From contig JAAFIG010000001.1 of assembly GCA_013298595.1 (NCBI GenBank), positions 249,056 through 313,055 of the forward strand: a stretch of 64,000 bases of DNA, in the 5' to 3' direction. Numbering within the stretch: position 1 is the stretch's first letter; every line of letters begins with the position of its first letter. Under the pieces are notes generated by a model. The model searched no databases. It saw nothing but the letters and a program-made list of their open reading frames with translations, and was not told the DNA's origin. The translations under genes and the position numbers were made by a program. Below, in pieces: positions 40,821 through 49,901 of this stretch. This stretch comes from Deinococcales bacterium. Its GTDB lineage: Bacteria; Deinococcota; Deinococci; Deinococcales; JAAFIG01.

Positions 40821-42067
40821 GGTTGCTCCGGTAAGGCAATAATCATTGTTGTATTGGCTTGTTGGGCAATGACTGTGCCATCAGGCAAAACTTGCAGTAA
40901 CCCTAAGTACTGATCTGGTGGTAATGTGCCATAAATTTTATTGGTCAAAACACGGCTTGAACCTGCCTCGAGTACTTCTTGATTACCACGACCACGGACA
41001 AAAATTTGTTCTACCGCTATCGGGCTTTCGTTAACAAGTTTATTGGCTTCTAAACGCAAAGGAACTCGAGTAGCTGTTGGCATAGTGACATAGCGAATTT
41101 TTTGCCAACCTGCGTGTTGTAAGACCGTTTTTTCGTTTGAATACTGACGCGCAATATGGTTTTGCTCGAGTGGTAAAGCACCTGCTGGTAAATTCCATTC
41201 AGGTTGCAAGGAGTAACGTGAATGAAGCTGGAATTTTACACCCCAACCACGTGCGCCAATCAGCACATCTCGGGTGGTTTCGACGTAACTTGTACTGGGT
41301 AAACTTGCCCAGAATCCCAGACCACCAAGTCCAATACTGCCTATGGCAATGGCGACAAGATAGCGAAAATCAAAGCGTTTTAAGCTGAGTAAACCCAGTA
41401 AAACAACAAAAGCTGCCACGGACCAAAACCCTAGTAATTCATGATGTCGGGCTGGCGGACTGGCTTCAGGAGCAAACGCTGCAAGTTGCTCGAGTAGTGC
41501 CTTATGCGGTGCCATTTTTGTAATTGCCCCTAAACCAAGTGCCCCCACTGGTAAACCTGTTGGTTGTAACTCGAGATGTGCCCCACCCGCGAGTGTTGCC
41601 AAGGCAATGCTCGGCTCGAGACGACCTAAAATTCGATGTCCTGTAAGGTACAAACTGGGTTCTATTGGTAAACGTGAAGCATTTAACTCGAGAGCAGTAT
41701 TGCTCGGTTCAAAGCGCTGCACTGCCGAACCAGTCGCCCCCGAAATAGTTATTTTGACCATACGTGTGGTCATGATTGGCAGAATCAAACGGGTTTCTCG
41801 AGTGCCAACACCTTCGGGTAATTCGAGATTGGCTGTGATTGGGGTTAAACCCTCGAGTACTTTGCCTTCGGTGGTTTCGAGTTTGGCATAAAATGCACCA
41901 GCGGCAGTAGCAACCAAACGAAACTCAACCCAACCTCCGCTGGTCAAACGTCCATTCCAACCAACCTCAGCAAATGCGCCAGGAACACGCACCACACCTT
42001 CATCGGCAGCCTGCGCTAAACCAAAGCCAAAGATGTACAACAAAATAACCCAGCCTGCTCGAGACAT
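40817..42067 (-). CDS. Exported protein with single TM helix
   Basis: 416 residues. Signal peptide (MSRAGWVILLYIFGFGLAQA), a beta-rich extracytoplasmic domain (GRLTSGGWVEFRLVATAAGAFY), TM segments at about 205-225 and 232-250 (FWSVAAFVVLLGLLSL; LVAIAIGSIGLGGLGFWA), and a second beta domain. First gene of a coupled three-gene operon. The layout recalls accessory proteins of MoxR/DUF58 clusters but no enzyme signature is visible. TAAAAT lies 5 nt before the ATG. Confidence 0.7.
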   Translation of the reverse strand: MSRAGWVILLYIFGFGLAQAADEGVVRVPGAFAEVGWNGRLTSGGWVEFRLVATAAGAFYAKLETTEGKVLEGLTPITANLELPEGVGTRETRLILPIMTTRMVKITISGATGSAVQRFEPSNTALELNASRLPIEPSLYLTGHRILGRLEPSIALATLAGGAHLELQPTGLPVGALGLGAITKMAPHKALLEQLAAFAPEASPPARHHELLGFWSVAAFVVLLGLLSLKRFDFRYLVAIAIGSIGLGGLGFWASLPSTSYVETTRDVLIGARGWGVKFQLHSRYSLQPEWNLPAGALPLEQNHIARQYSNEKTVLQHAGWQKIRYVTMPTATRVPLRLEANKLVNESPIAVEQIFVRGRGNQEVLEAGSSRVLTNKIYGTLPPDQYLGLLQVLPDGTVIAQQANTTMIIALPEQP

Positions 42068-42119
42068 GGGTTATTTTACTGGTTTGGGTGGTTAGAAGGG
42101 TGTCAGGGTTATGCCAATT

Positions 42120-42458
42120 TTAGAAAATCAGCAAACCTGCAATCAGTAACTCAAAAGCAATTCCAGCCAAGTTATACGGTGCCTTAGCGTTCTCAAGCCA
42201 AGCCGACATCCCTCTGACCAGTGCAGCACAGGCAAAACCAATACCCAAAGCAAAAGCAACTTGTTGTTGCTGAAAAATAAATGCGGTTAAAGCAACACCC
42301 AGAAATAATCCACCATAGGTAGCCCGAATCTCACTGATACCCGTTTGACCAATAGCTTGAATCTGCACAAATTTTGCGATTGCTCGAGGAAAAAAGATGC
42401 CTAAAACACCCAGAATTGCCACAATACCTAAACCTATCCAAGTTGTGATTGACATTAC
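42120..42458 (-). CDS. DUF4345-like membrane protein
   Basis: 112 residues from the ATG at 42458 (AAGGG 5 nt upstream; the open frame extends further up inside the SDR gene but is not coding). Four TM helices: WIGLGIVAILGVLGIFFP, then RATYGGLFLGVALTAFIF, VAFALGIGFACAALV and a last LAGIAFELLIAGLLIF. The spacing fits DUF4345. It begins 5 nt after the SDR stop and so belongs to the TetR-SDR operon. Confidence 0.75.
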   Translation of the reverse strand, partial: VMSITTWIGLGIVAILGVLGIFFPRAIAKFVQIQAIGQTGISEIRATYGGLFLGVALTAFIFQQQQVAFALGIGFACAALVRGMSAWLENAKAPYNLAGIAFELLIAGLLIF

Positions 42459-42463
42459 TGCCC

Positions 42464-43240
42464 TTAATGATTTCTGGCTTGAGCATTTTTGACCATGCTT
42501 GGTACAAAAGCTCGAGGCATTAAACGCGGAACAACTGCCAAAATTTGATTCATCAACCCAGGAATCACGACTCGAGCCTTTTTTTCTAAAGCAGCAACTG
42601 CTTGAATTGCTACTTCTTGGCTGGTCATCATGGGATTCATGGGATTTTGTAAGAGTTTGCTGTCGTTCATAGCAGCACGGTCTTGGAAACCTGTTTTGAC
42701 TGGACCTGGGCAAAGGGTGGTGACACTAACACCTGTGCCGCGCAATTCTTCGTCTAAGGCTTCGCCAAAAGAAAGCACATAGGCTTTGCTGGCATAATAA
42801 ACCGCCATCAGTGGACCAGGCATAAAAGCCGCTGTACTTGCCACATTCAGCACTTTGCCACGTTTGGCTGCCACCATACTTGGTAACAATGCTCGAGTTA
42901 ACATGGTCAGGGTATGGATGTTTAACAAAACCATTTGCTCGAGTTTGGCAGGGTCGGCTAAGTGAAATTCGCCATAATCAGCAAAACCTGCATTGTTAAC
43001 TAAAACTTCAATACTTAATTTTCTTTGTTCGAGTTGCATCATCAACTGTTGGGTTGCGTTTGGCATGGCTAAATCAAGGGCAATCACTTCAGCACCGCCA
43101 ATTTCTTTGGCAAGTGCCTCGAGTTTATCTTGGCTACGCGCCACCAGTACCAAACGGTATTTGTTAGCAAGTTGTTTAGCGATTTCTTCGCCAATGCCGC
43201 CAGATGCACCAGTAACCAATGCAAGGGGTTTTGTGTTCAT
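42464..43240 (-). CDS. Short-chain dehydrogenase (SDR)
   Basis: 258 residues, classical SDR: TGASGGIG (10-17), NNAG (82-85), Ser135 in NVASTAAF and Tyr148-x3-Lys152 in YYASKAY. The C-terminal 40 residues are longer than usual with a hydrophobic, Met-rich end (MNQILAVVPRLMPRAFVPSM), as in DltE-type SDRs. Substrate unknown. Overlaps the TetR gene by 4 nt, placing it under TetR autoregulation. Confidence 0.9.
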   Translation of the reverse strand: MNTKPLALVTGASGGIGEEIAKQLANKYRLVLVARSQDKLEALAKEIGGAEVIALDLAMPNATQQLMMQLEQRKLSIEVLVNNAGFADYGEFHLADPAKLEQMVLLNIHTLTMLTRALLPSMVAAKRGKVLNVASTAAFMPGPLMAVYYASKAYVLSFGEALDEELRGTGVSVTTLCPGPVKTGFQDRAAMNDSKLLQNPMNPMMTSQEVAIQAVAALEKKARVVIPGLMNQILAVVPRLMPRAFVPSMVKNAQARNH

Positions 43241-43869
43241 GATGATTCTCCTTTATGTTGTAATCCTTGAAATAGGGCGATAAGACTATGCTCGAGTGCA
43301 GTTGCAAACGAAACGTGCATGACTTGTATTTCTGGGCGTTGTAAAACTTCTTGCATTGTGCCGACAGGTCGTGACATTTGGGCTAAACCAATCACTAAGG
43401 CATTAAGGGTTTGTAAAATCTCGAGTCCACTTATTTTTGGAAATATAGCCTCGAGTTTAGGAATGACTGCCATACTTTGCTCGAGTAAAAAGGTTTTAAA
43501 TTTAAGTGCCGCTGCAAAACTGAGGTTCTGCTCGAGAATGCTGACTTGGACAGCAAACAATGCAACCAAGGTTTCACGGCTCGAGATGCTACTGGCTATT
43601 TGTTGTGCTAAGTTTTTGGGTTGCTCGAGGATGGTATGTAAATCTGTAAACCAAATCTCGAGTTCTTGGGTGAGGAGTTCTAAAAGGAGTTCTTCTTTGG
43701 TTGCAAAGTATAAATAGGTTGTGCCTTTGGCAAGCGTGGCGGCTTGGGCAACTTCCAGCATCGAGAATGCCATGCCGCGCTGTTCAAATAATGTTCGGGC
43801 AACGTATAAGAGTTGCTGTCTGCGTTCTTCTTTAGCATTTTCTGTTCTGGCTCGAGTTCTAATGACCAT
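43237..43869 (-). CDS. TetR family autorepressor
   Basis: 210 residues with a TetR HTH (VARTLFEQRGMAFSMLEVAQ then ATLAKGTTYLYFATKEELLL). First gene of the TetR-SDR-DUF4345 operon. Its promoter spacer consists exactly of the palindrome AATGACCGTTGGTCATT, a good TetR-type operator, and its ATG lies 7 nt after the -10 box, so mRNA is leaderless and repressor binding would occlude polymerase. Confidence 0.92.
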   Translation of the reverse strand: MVIRTRARTENAKEERRQQLLYVARTLFEQRGMAFSMLEVAQAATLAKGTTYLYFATKEELLLELLTQELEIWFTDLHTILEQPKNLAQQIASSISSRETLVALFAVQVSILEQNLSFAAALKFKTFLLEQSMAVIPKLEAIFPKISGLEILQTLNALVIGLAQMSRPVGTMQEVLQRPEIQVMHVSFATALEHSLIALFQGLQHKGESS

Positions 43870-43876
43870 AAGTCAG

Positions 43877-43905
43877 ATATTAAATGACCGTTGGTCATTT
43901 GTCAA
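43877..43905 (-). promoter_or_regulatory. TetR operon promoter with operator in spacer
   Basis: On the minus strand TTGACA (43905-43900), a 17-bp spacer, TAATAT (43882-43877), 7 nt to the start codon. The spacer (43883-43899) is the inverted repeat AATGACC-GTT-GGTCATT with perfect arms. Confidence 0.9.
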
Positions 43906-43910
43906 GAGGC

Positions 43911-43946
43911 AGTAAAAAACCACCTCGAGTAACCCTCAAGGTGGTT
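43911..43946 (-). terminator. Terminator of trx gene
   Basis: AACCACCT (43918-43925) and AGGTGGTT (43939-43946) with a 13-nt loop that includes part of CTCGAG; on the minus strand a run of T follows. Confidence 0.8.
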
Positions 43947-43961
43947 CAACAAAAAAACAAA

Positions 43962-44327
43962 CTACGCAGTGGCTTGCAAGGTTTTTTCTTCACCAGCCAG
44001 CGAACCAGAGTTGTGCTTAGCAATCATGGCACGGTACTTATTGCCACTCATATCAGCACCAACCATCAATTCGACTGGTTGACCGTCTTTAAATAAAATT
44101 ACCGTTGGAATGCTCATCACACGGAATTTCATGGCAGTTTGCTGATTCGCATCCACATCCACTTTTGCCACTGTCACTTGACCACTGTATTCCTCTGCAA
44201 GTTTTTCAATGGTTGGAGCAACCTGACGGCATGGTCCGCACCATTCAGCCCAGAAATCCACGAGCGTTAAGCCACTCGCAACTTGGCTATCAAAATCTGC
44301 ATCCGTTAAATTGACATACTTACCCAT
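43962..44327 (-). CDS. trxA: Thioredoxin
   Basis: 121 residues with the active site WCGPC (Cys30, Cys33) in VDFWAEWCGPCRQVAP and the cis-Pro loop MSIPTVILFKDG. Length is slightly above the usual ~108 because of a C-terminal extension (KHNSGSLAGEEKTLQ). General cytoplasmic disulfide reductant. GGAGG is 8 nt before the ATG; a terminator lies beyond the stop, so it is monocistronic. Confidence 0.95.
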   Translation of the reverse strand: MGKYVNLTDADFDSQVASGLTLVDFWAEWCGPCRQVAPTIEKLAEEYSGQVTVAKVDVDANQQTAMKFRVMSIPTVILFKDGQPVELMVGADMSGNKYRAMIAKHNSGSLAGEEKTLQATA

Positions 44328-44421
44328 AAGTTATTCCTCCAAAATCTCGAGACGCATTCTGCGCCAGCCAAAAAAGTGTACTCTCCTAGGCATGAGAAAG
44401 ACGTACTCGGGGTGACAAAAC

Positions 44422-45180
44422 CTACAAACCACTTGGCAAATGCAGAAACTGCCACGGCAAACCAAAAGTATCCTCGAGTTTCATTGATAAAGCTTTCACC
44501 CCAAAGACTTCAGATTCGTAATGACCACAAAAAATAGCATTAATGCCATACTCAAAAGCATCTGGGAAATTGGCATGGCTTGGTTCGCCCGTAATAAAGC
44601 AATCCAAACCCGCTTTGGCAGCCTGATCCACAAAACCTGCTGCACCACCAGAAATAATGCCAATACTCGAGACCATCGCCTGACCACCCGCATGCACCAA
44701 ACACACTTCACCCGTGATTTTTTGTACCTGATCAGCAAGGTCTTGCAAACTTAGTGGCACAGGTAACTGCCCAGAAAAACCTAAACTCAGGTTTTTATCT
44801 AAACCAAATGGTTCGATATCTTGTAAAGACAGCATCTTTGCCATTTGAATGTTATTACCAACCTCGGCATGAACATCCAAAGGTAAATGCGAAACATATA
44901 GATTCAGATTACCTGCAGCGGCAGCTTTTACCCGTTTAGCCAACGGACCTGTAATCGGTTGCACCTGTTTCCAAAACCAGCCGTGATGCACAATCAAAAA
45001 ATCCGCACCCGATTCAACTGCCGCTTCGATGGTCGCTAAGCTCGAGTCCACGGCACATGCTACCCTCGACACAGTTTCTGCACCTTCAAATTGCAAACCA
45101 TTGACGCTGCCATCAGGGATTTTTGCTGTCTCGAGGTAAGAATCTAACCATTGCACCAATTCTGATCTTTGCATACTCAT
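44422..45180 (-). CDS. NIF3-like dinuclear metal protein
   Basis: 252 residues of the NIF3/YqfO/YbgI family: GSVNGLQFEG near the N-terminus, FLIVHHGWFW with the metal-binding His pair, YVSHLPLDVH and late GHYESEVFGVKAL. Family members form toroidal hexamers with two metals per subunit; a GTP cyclohydrolase-type activity has been proposed for some, but the physiological role is uncertain. The start at 45180 is 6 nt after TAGAAT (45187-45192 on the complement), leaderless. Confidence 0.9.
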   Translation of the reverse strand: MSMQRSELVQWLDSYLETAKIPDGSVNGLQFEGAETVSRVACAVDSSLATIEAAVESGADFLIVHHGWFWKQVQPITGPLAKRVKAAAAGNLNLYVSHLPLDVHAEVGNNIQMAKMLSLQDIEPFGLDKNLSLGFSGQLPVPLSLQDLADQVQKITGEVCLVHAGGQAMVSSIGIISGGAAGFVDQAAKAGLDCFITGEPSHANFPDAFEYGINAIFCGHYESEVFGVKALSMKLEDTFGLPWQFLHLPSGL

Positions 45181-45451
45181 GGCATGATTCTACCGTTTTT
45201 GCAGCACCATGAAAGCTCACTGAAGAAAAAATTTGTTGACCTCAATGCAATCTTAACCCTTGAACCTCGAGTGTGAGAAAAACCCAGATTCAATCGTTAA
45301 AAAAAACACAAAGCAACTATCTAAATGCAGTCTCAGCTACACTTTTTGTAAGTAAAAAGTAAGATTGTGCCACACGACTTAATTCAATTGTTTGGAAACC
45401 CGTGGAAACCTCATAATCAATCGGCATAAGCTCTGCCTCGGAGGTTCCACC

Positions 45452-45949
45452 ATGAAAAAGTTTTTAGCACTTGGTCTCACGGCAATCCTCGTCTCTACTG
45501 TTGCAGCGCAAACTGCACCTGGCACCATCGTTGAAGTTGCATCTGGCAACAAAGCCTTTTCCACCTTAGTCACAGCCGTCAAAGCCGCCGACTTGGTTGG
45601 TGTACTCAGCGGCAAAGGACCATTCACCGTTCTTGCTCCAACCGACGAAGCCTTTGCCAAATTACCAAAAGGCACCGTCGAAACCTTGGTCAAACCAGAA
45701 AACAAAGCAACCCTTGTTAAAATCCTGACCTACCATGTTCTGAGCGGCAAAGCCATGTCCAAAGATGTCGTTGCATTGGCTGGCAAAAAAGTCAAAACCG
45801 TCCAAGGCGGCGAAGTGATGATTAACGTCAAAGAAGGCAAAGTTTCCCTCACCGACGAAATGGGCGGCACATCCAATGTAACCGCTGTTGATGTCGAAGC
45901 CAGCAATGGTGTAATTCACGTTATTGACACTGTGTTAATGCCTAAATAA
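45452..45949 (+). CDS. Secreted fasciclin-domain protein
   Basis: 165 residues from ATG 45452 with GGAGG upstream. Signal peptide ([20 protein letters not shown]), then one FAS1 domain with both signature boxes: [30 protein letters not shown] and a late [13 protein letters not shown]. Secreted or surface adhesion-type protein. Its codon use (GCC, GTC, ACC preferred) differs from neighbours and it has no CTCGAG at all, which fits a very highly expressed gene. Strong terminator follows. Confidence 0.93.
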   Translation: MKKFLALGLTAILVSTVAAQTAPGTIVEVASGNKAFSTLVTAVKAADLVGVLSGKGPFTVLAPTDEAFAKLPKGTVETLVKPENKATLVKILTYHVLSGKAMSKDVVALAGKKVKTVQGGEVMINVKEGKVSLTDEMGGTSNVTAVDVEASNGVIHVIDTVLMPK

Positions 45950-45961
45950 GAAAAACAAAGA

Positions 45962-45996
45962 AAAGAGCAGCCCTCAAAGGTTGCTCTTTTTTTATG
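45962..45996 (+). terminator. Rho-independent terminator
   Basis: AAAGAGCAGCC (45962-45972), 6-nt loop, GGTTGCTCTTT (45979-45989), then a T run. Ends the fasciclin transcript. Confidence 0.92.
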
Positions 45997-46795
45997 GGCA
46001 AATATCTGCAATAATCTGATCTGGGATTGGATAAAAAAGCGATTTACCCGTACCAATTCGGTACTGAATGATTGGTTGTGCAACCAAAGTATCGTAGCGT
46101 TTACGAATATCTCGGGGGCGCTGACCAAGTTTGCAATTGTACTGAGTGGCAAAACTTGCAGTCACAATAGCAGCAGCAAAACCTCGAGATGGCAAGATTT
46201 TTAGATTTAACTGCATGGCATTCTCGAGTGTGACACCAGCAGGATAACCTTTTGCACCGCTTCGCAACCAATCTTCTATCTTTAAAAAAAACTTTGAATC
46301 ATAACGCGGATGAATCAGCACTCGATCAGCACTAACACCTTTTGGAGCATAAAGAATTTTTTCAATGGTTAAGGTATCAGCTGAATCATTAAAAATTTGC
46401 ATCGCAATAAATAAGGCATTGGTTGGTTCTTGCTCGAGTTTTTCGTAAGACAAAGCATATTTTACTAAAGGTTTAAAATAAAATACCCGAGAAGGAGCCA
46501 CATAAACACTCGAGCCATTGATTTGCAAACGCGAGAATGTGGTATCTAATCCAGGTTTGATATTCACCACTAACTCGAGTTCAAATTTACGAAAAGGTTT
46601 TAAGACACGCCAACTTTTTAAAGGTAAACCAGATATAACCACACTTTTGATATCCGCACCGTCGGAAATTGGATAATACAATTTGATACCATCGCCGCCC
46701 TCCCACTCATGCACAAAATGCACTCGAGACTCGAGCTGAATTGGCGCAGCAGCAATACCAATTGTACCAATCAGCAACAAGAAAAGTCGTTTCAT
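45992..46795 (-). CDS. Exported protein, unknown
   Basis: 267 residues from the ATG at 46795, chosen because it places a signal peptide (MKRLFLLLIGTIGIAAA) at the N-terminus; another ATG lies 12 nt upstream. The rest is beta-rich with no recognised domain; LQINGSSVYVAPSRVFYFK, KILPSRGFAAAIVTASF and a pair of late Cys (YNCKLG, ADICP) that could form a disulfide. Stands alone, its stop in the fasciclin terminator. Confidence 0.7.
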   Translation of the reverse strand: MKRLFLLLIGTIGIAAAPIQLESRVHFVHEWEGGDGIKLYYPISDGADIKSVVISGLPLKSWRVLKPFRKFELELVVNIKPGLDTTFSRLQINGSSVYVAPSRVFYFKPLVKYALSYEKLEQEPTNALFIAMQIFNDSADTLTIEKILYAPKGVSADRVLIHPRYDSKFFLKIEDWLRSGAKGYPAGVTLENAMQLNLKILPSRGFAAAIVTASFATQYNCKLGQRPRDIRKRYDTLVAQPIIQYRIGTGKSLFYPIPDQIIADICP

Positions 46796-46831
46796 AAGAT
46801 CTGCCATAGTCTATGCCAAATACCAAGAAAC

Positions 46832-47398
46832 TTAAAAATCTTGGTTTTTTTGACGGAAATTTTTTATTTTTGCTCGATTACCACATAAATCCATAGCACA
46901 CCAACGGCGTGGCAAACCGCGTCCCACATCAAGAAAAACCCAACCACAATGCTCACCAGGACACGATTTAATCTGCTTAACATCAGGCGATTGCAATAAT
47001 GTCATTGCTTGTACTGCTAAACGCCACAAAGGTAACTCGAGCCTATCTGCCTTCCAGACCCACACAAAACCATTTTCGGAATCTTGCAAAGTTGCATGGG
47101 CTAATGCCTCACGGTACTGCTGCTCGAGAATAATCGTGTCAAAAGCAGCTTCACACAACACAGCGTATAAAGCTTCACGCCAGACCCGAGCTTGTTCGAT
47201 AATAGATTCTGCAAGCTCGGGTTGCTGCGTAGCTAACTCAAGCAATTGGGCAATCTCGAGTTCAGAAAGTAATACTGTGCGCCGCGCAAAAATCAGAAAA
47301 TGCTGGTATTCCTTCAACCATTCTCGAGGTGGATTACAAACCCGAAAAGCTTTGGTATTCAAAAAATCTAAGCAGGTTAAACCAGCATTGAGCCGCAT
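46832..47398 (-). CDS. ABATE/CGNR zinc-finger regulator
   Basis: 188 residues from the ATG at 47398, which is 7 nt after TAGTGT; the open frame extends upstream to about 47488. N-terminal ABATE domain begins GLTCLDFLNTKA; the C-terminal CGNR finger is complete: SCPGEHCGWVFLD, RRWCAMDLCGNRAKIKNF. This family is a putative stress-responsive transcription regulator. Neighbours give no target. Confidence 0.85.
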   Translation of the reverse strand: MRLNAGLTCLDFLNTKAFRVCNPPREWLKEYQHFLIFARRTVLLSELEIAQLLELATQQPELAESIIEQARVWREALYAVLCEAAFDTIILEQQYREALAHATLQDSENGFVWVWKADRLELPLWRLAVQAMTLLQSPDVKQIKSCPGEHCGWVFLDVGRGLPRRWCAMDLCGNRAKIKNFRQKNQDF

Positions 47399-47512
47399 GG
47401 ATTTAACACTACGGCTTTTTGGATGTTTGCTTGGACGATTGCTGGACACGCGGGTATTCTGACATAGGAACAAGCCACTGCTATGCAATGGCTTTTACCA
47501 AAACTGTATGAA

Positions 47513-48127
47513 TTATTGCAACGGTTGCTCTGGGTTGATGCTGAGATATTCAACTGGTACAGCAATACCTTGTCCAACTCGAGTCACCATTGGATTGGGT
47601 GCAACATGACCACCAAGGTATTCTTGTAAGCGTATTATCGAATGGATTTCGGCTAGGCAACTTTCACGTCCGTTACTCGGGTCATACTCTAATCCTAGAG
47701 CTACTTTTCCATACTGGGTTTCATATTTTCGGTCAAAGTTATGGGCTTTATCCACCACATACAAGCCAGCAAAATCGGCGGGTAACTCAAGGCGTAGTAA
47801 AGTATTACCAACGTACTTTTTCATCATCTGTAAGCCAAAATCCTCGAGATACGGGCAGTTACTTAACCACTCTGGCAGTGGCTCAAGCAGTGTTTCGACC
47901 AAGTGATGTCCTGCTAATTCTGGAGCAACATCCATATGAATCACGGGTAATCTGGCATGTAACCCACTGTTGGGTGCAAGGATTTGCTCGAGATGTTCAG
48001 CTCGAGTGTAGTGGTACAACACAATCTTACCTGTGCTGGTGTACTCCACTTTCCCCTTGTCTGGAATAAAACCATGATTACCAAGTAAATGCCCTTTTTC
48101 TTGGATGAACAATTCACTTTTTCGCAT
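47513..48127 (-). CDS. Uncharacterised protein with HYT motif
   Basis: About 204 residues from an ATG near 48127 (MRKSELFIQEKGHLL); the open frame continues to 48226 over the end of the next gene, which is unlikely to be coding. The segment KIVLYHYTRAEHLEQILA followed by GLHARLPVIH resembles the entry to small ADP-ribosyltransferase-like folds (H-Y-T near the N-terminus), and LEYDPSNGRESCLAEIHSI could hold an acidic residue. The resemblance is only local. Function unassigned. Confidence 0.55.
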   Translation of the reverse strand: MRKSELFIQEKGHLLGNHGFIPDKGKVEYTSTGKIVLYHYTRAEHLEQILAPNSGLHARLPVIHMDVAPELAGHHLVETLLEPLPEWLSNCPYLEDFGLQMMKKYVGNTLLRLELPADFAGLYVVDKAHNFDRKYETQYGKVALGLEYDPSNGRESCLAEIHSIIRLQEYLGGHVAPNPMVTRVGQGIAVPVEYLSINPEQPLQ

Positions 48128-48203
48128 TGGGATTATTGTCCAATATCTCGAGAATTTTTGTCGTGTTGAGGTTAACAGATTTTTATCAAAAATTTTGTTA
48201 GAC

Positions 48204-49793
48204 TTAGCGCATCTCAAAAGCACCAATATCTATGCCATTACCTTTTGGGCGTTTGGCTCGAGTAAAATCTTCTTTAGCAGCTCGAGCTGTGTTGCCTGCG
48301 TCTATGGCAGGACTATCGTTTTGTGGTTTAAAGTTTTTGTTATTGGTATCCACAAATTTGGGGTTGATACCTACCAGATTTTTGCTGCTATCAGCATCGA
48401 ATTTTGTGCCACCAAAAACAAGATTATGCTCAAAAACTTGCGTGGCTAATTCGGTCGCATCTTTAGCATAACGCGTGATGCTTGGGCGGTCAGCTCGAGC
48501 GTACATAATGTTATTAAACACATTCACATCACTGGCAGAAATAGTGGTGATTTCACCTTCAGGTGTTTCTGGCTGCATTGAATTTTGATACGTGGTGTTA
48601 TTGATAATCTCTACATGATCGCTTTCATAGACATGCAAACCTCGAGCACCATTGTTGTACACAATATTATTCTCGAGCAGGGTTCTGCCTTTGTATGCAC
48701 CTAGTGCCGAATTGTTCTGGGTATTTCTCGAGTCGTCTACAATAATGCCGTTTCCATCGGTAATACTTCGTTTAGCTGGGTCAGTATCTGAGAATAAAAA
48801 AGGGATCAAATTTTTATTGTCATAAATAATATTACGCCGAGCAATCATTTTAGTTGTTGTGCTCTGGTCACTATTCCAATTTTGGTAAAACGATAATCCA
48901 CTATTGGCATACGGCGAGTAATACGCATTGCCCCAAATGATATTGTCTTCGATGGTCACATAATCCGCACTGTAGGTGTAAATACCACCGCCTGGGCATT
49001 TGGAAACCGTGTTCTTACGAATAACCACATGATGTGCACGATGATTGGGTTCTGTAAACACCGATGTAATCGCAATACCATTACCACCAGTGATTGGATT
49101 GCTCGAGTTATTTTGTTCGGCTTTGGCGTACTCGAGTGTTATTTCGTCACGGTTGCCTTCAATGGTAAATCCTTCAACAATAATGTAGGAAGTATTGACC
49201 GATATCGCCGACCAGTTTTTGGCTTGTAATTTTGGTTTGTGCCCTGGGTACGCCATCAATGTAATCCAAGCGTTAGCGGTGCCTGCTCGTTCTATCGAAA
49301 CTATTGAGCTATTCGGGGTGGTATTGCTGTACGTACCATTCATCACCAAAACTGTATCGCCAGGGTTGGTTGTATCCATTGCTTTTTGCATCGTTGCAAA
49401 AGGTTTTTCTTTACTCGAGCCATCGTTAGTATCAGCACCAGTTGGTGAAACATACCAAACTTTATTTTTGATATTCACGGCTAACCAAGTACTATTTTCG
49501 GCAATTTGTTGTTGATTTTTATCAAAAGCAATAGCTTTCAATTGATACGCTGTTGTTTCATTTTGGTCAAAAGGCAACTCGAGGATAAAAGGGGCTTCGG
49601 TATCAGTACCAACAGCAGTATCGTTACGGTAAAACTCCATTCGGGTAGCCTCGGTTGGAGCTATGACCTCGAGTTTTACCAATTCGGGACGCTCAAGATT
49701 AGAATTGGATAGTGTTAATACTAATGGCGTAGCTCGAGGGGCTGTGCCACTACAAGCAACAATTGCCAAGAGACTGACAGCAATGATTCGCAT
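48204..49793 (-). CDS. Right-handed beta-helix lipoprotein
   Basis: 529 residues. Lipoprotein signal (MRIIAVSLLAIVACSG), an Ig-like segment (about 20-105), then WYVSPTGADTNDGSSKEKPF, the typical entry of a secreted parallel beta-helix, followed by pectate-lyase-like coils (YIIVEGFTIEGN, VVIRKNTVSKC, VTIEDNIIWGN, VEIINNTTYQNS) and the end AIDAGNTAR..KGNGIDIGAFE. Probably a surface polysaccharide lyase or binding protein; catalytic residues are not identified. Confidence 0.85.
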   Translation of the reverse strand: MRIIAVSLLAIVACSGTAPRATPLVLTLSNSNLERPELVKLEVIAPTEATRMEFYRNDTAVGTDTEAPFILELPFDQNETTAYQLKAIAFDKNQQQIAENSTWLAVNIKNKVWYVSPTGADTNDGSSKEKPFATMQKAMDTTNPGDTVLVMNGTYSNTTPNSSIVSIERAGTANAWITLMAYPGHKPKLQAKNWSAISVNTSYIIVEGFTIEGNRDEITLEYAKAEQNNSSNPITGGNGIAITSVFTEPNHRAHHVVIRKNTVSKCPGGGIYTYSADYVTIEDNIIWGNAYYSPYANSGLSFYQNWNSDQSTTTKMIARRNIIYDNKNLIPFLFSDTDPAKRSITDGNGIIVDDSRNTQNNSALGAYKGRTLLENNIVYNNGARGLHVYESDHVEIINNTTYQNSMQPETPEGEITTISASDVNVFNNIMYARADRPSITRYAKDATELATQVFEHNLVFGGTKFDADSSKNLVGINPKFVDTNNKNFKPQNDSPAIDAGNTARAAKEDFTRAKRPKGNGIDIGAFEMR

Positions 49794-49901
49794 CTGTACA
49801 GTTTCGAGTTTTTTTATGTGAATGCAAATGATTTTTTATGAGCTTCAAACCTACACTGTGAATAATTTGACAAAACCCTACATTTGCACCATGCTCGAGG
49901 G

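Noticed and set aside
48128..48226. Longer start for the 47513-48127 gene
   Set aside because: It would overlap the end of the beta-helix lipoprotein gene and has no ribosome site.
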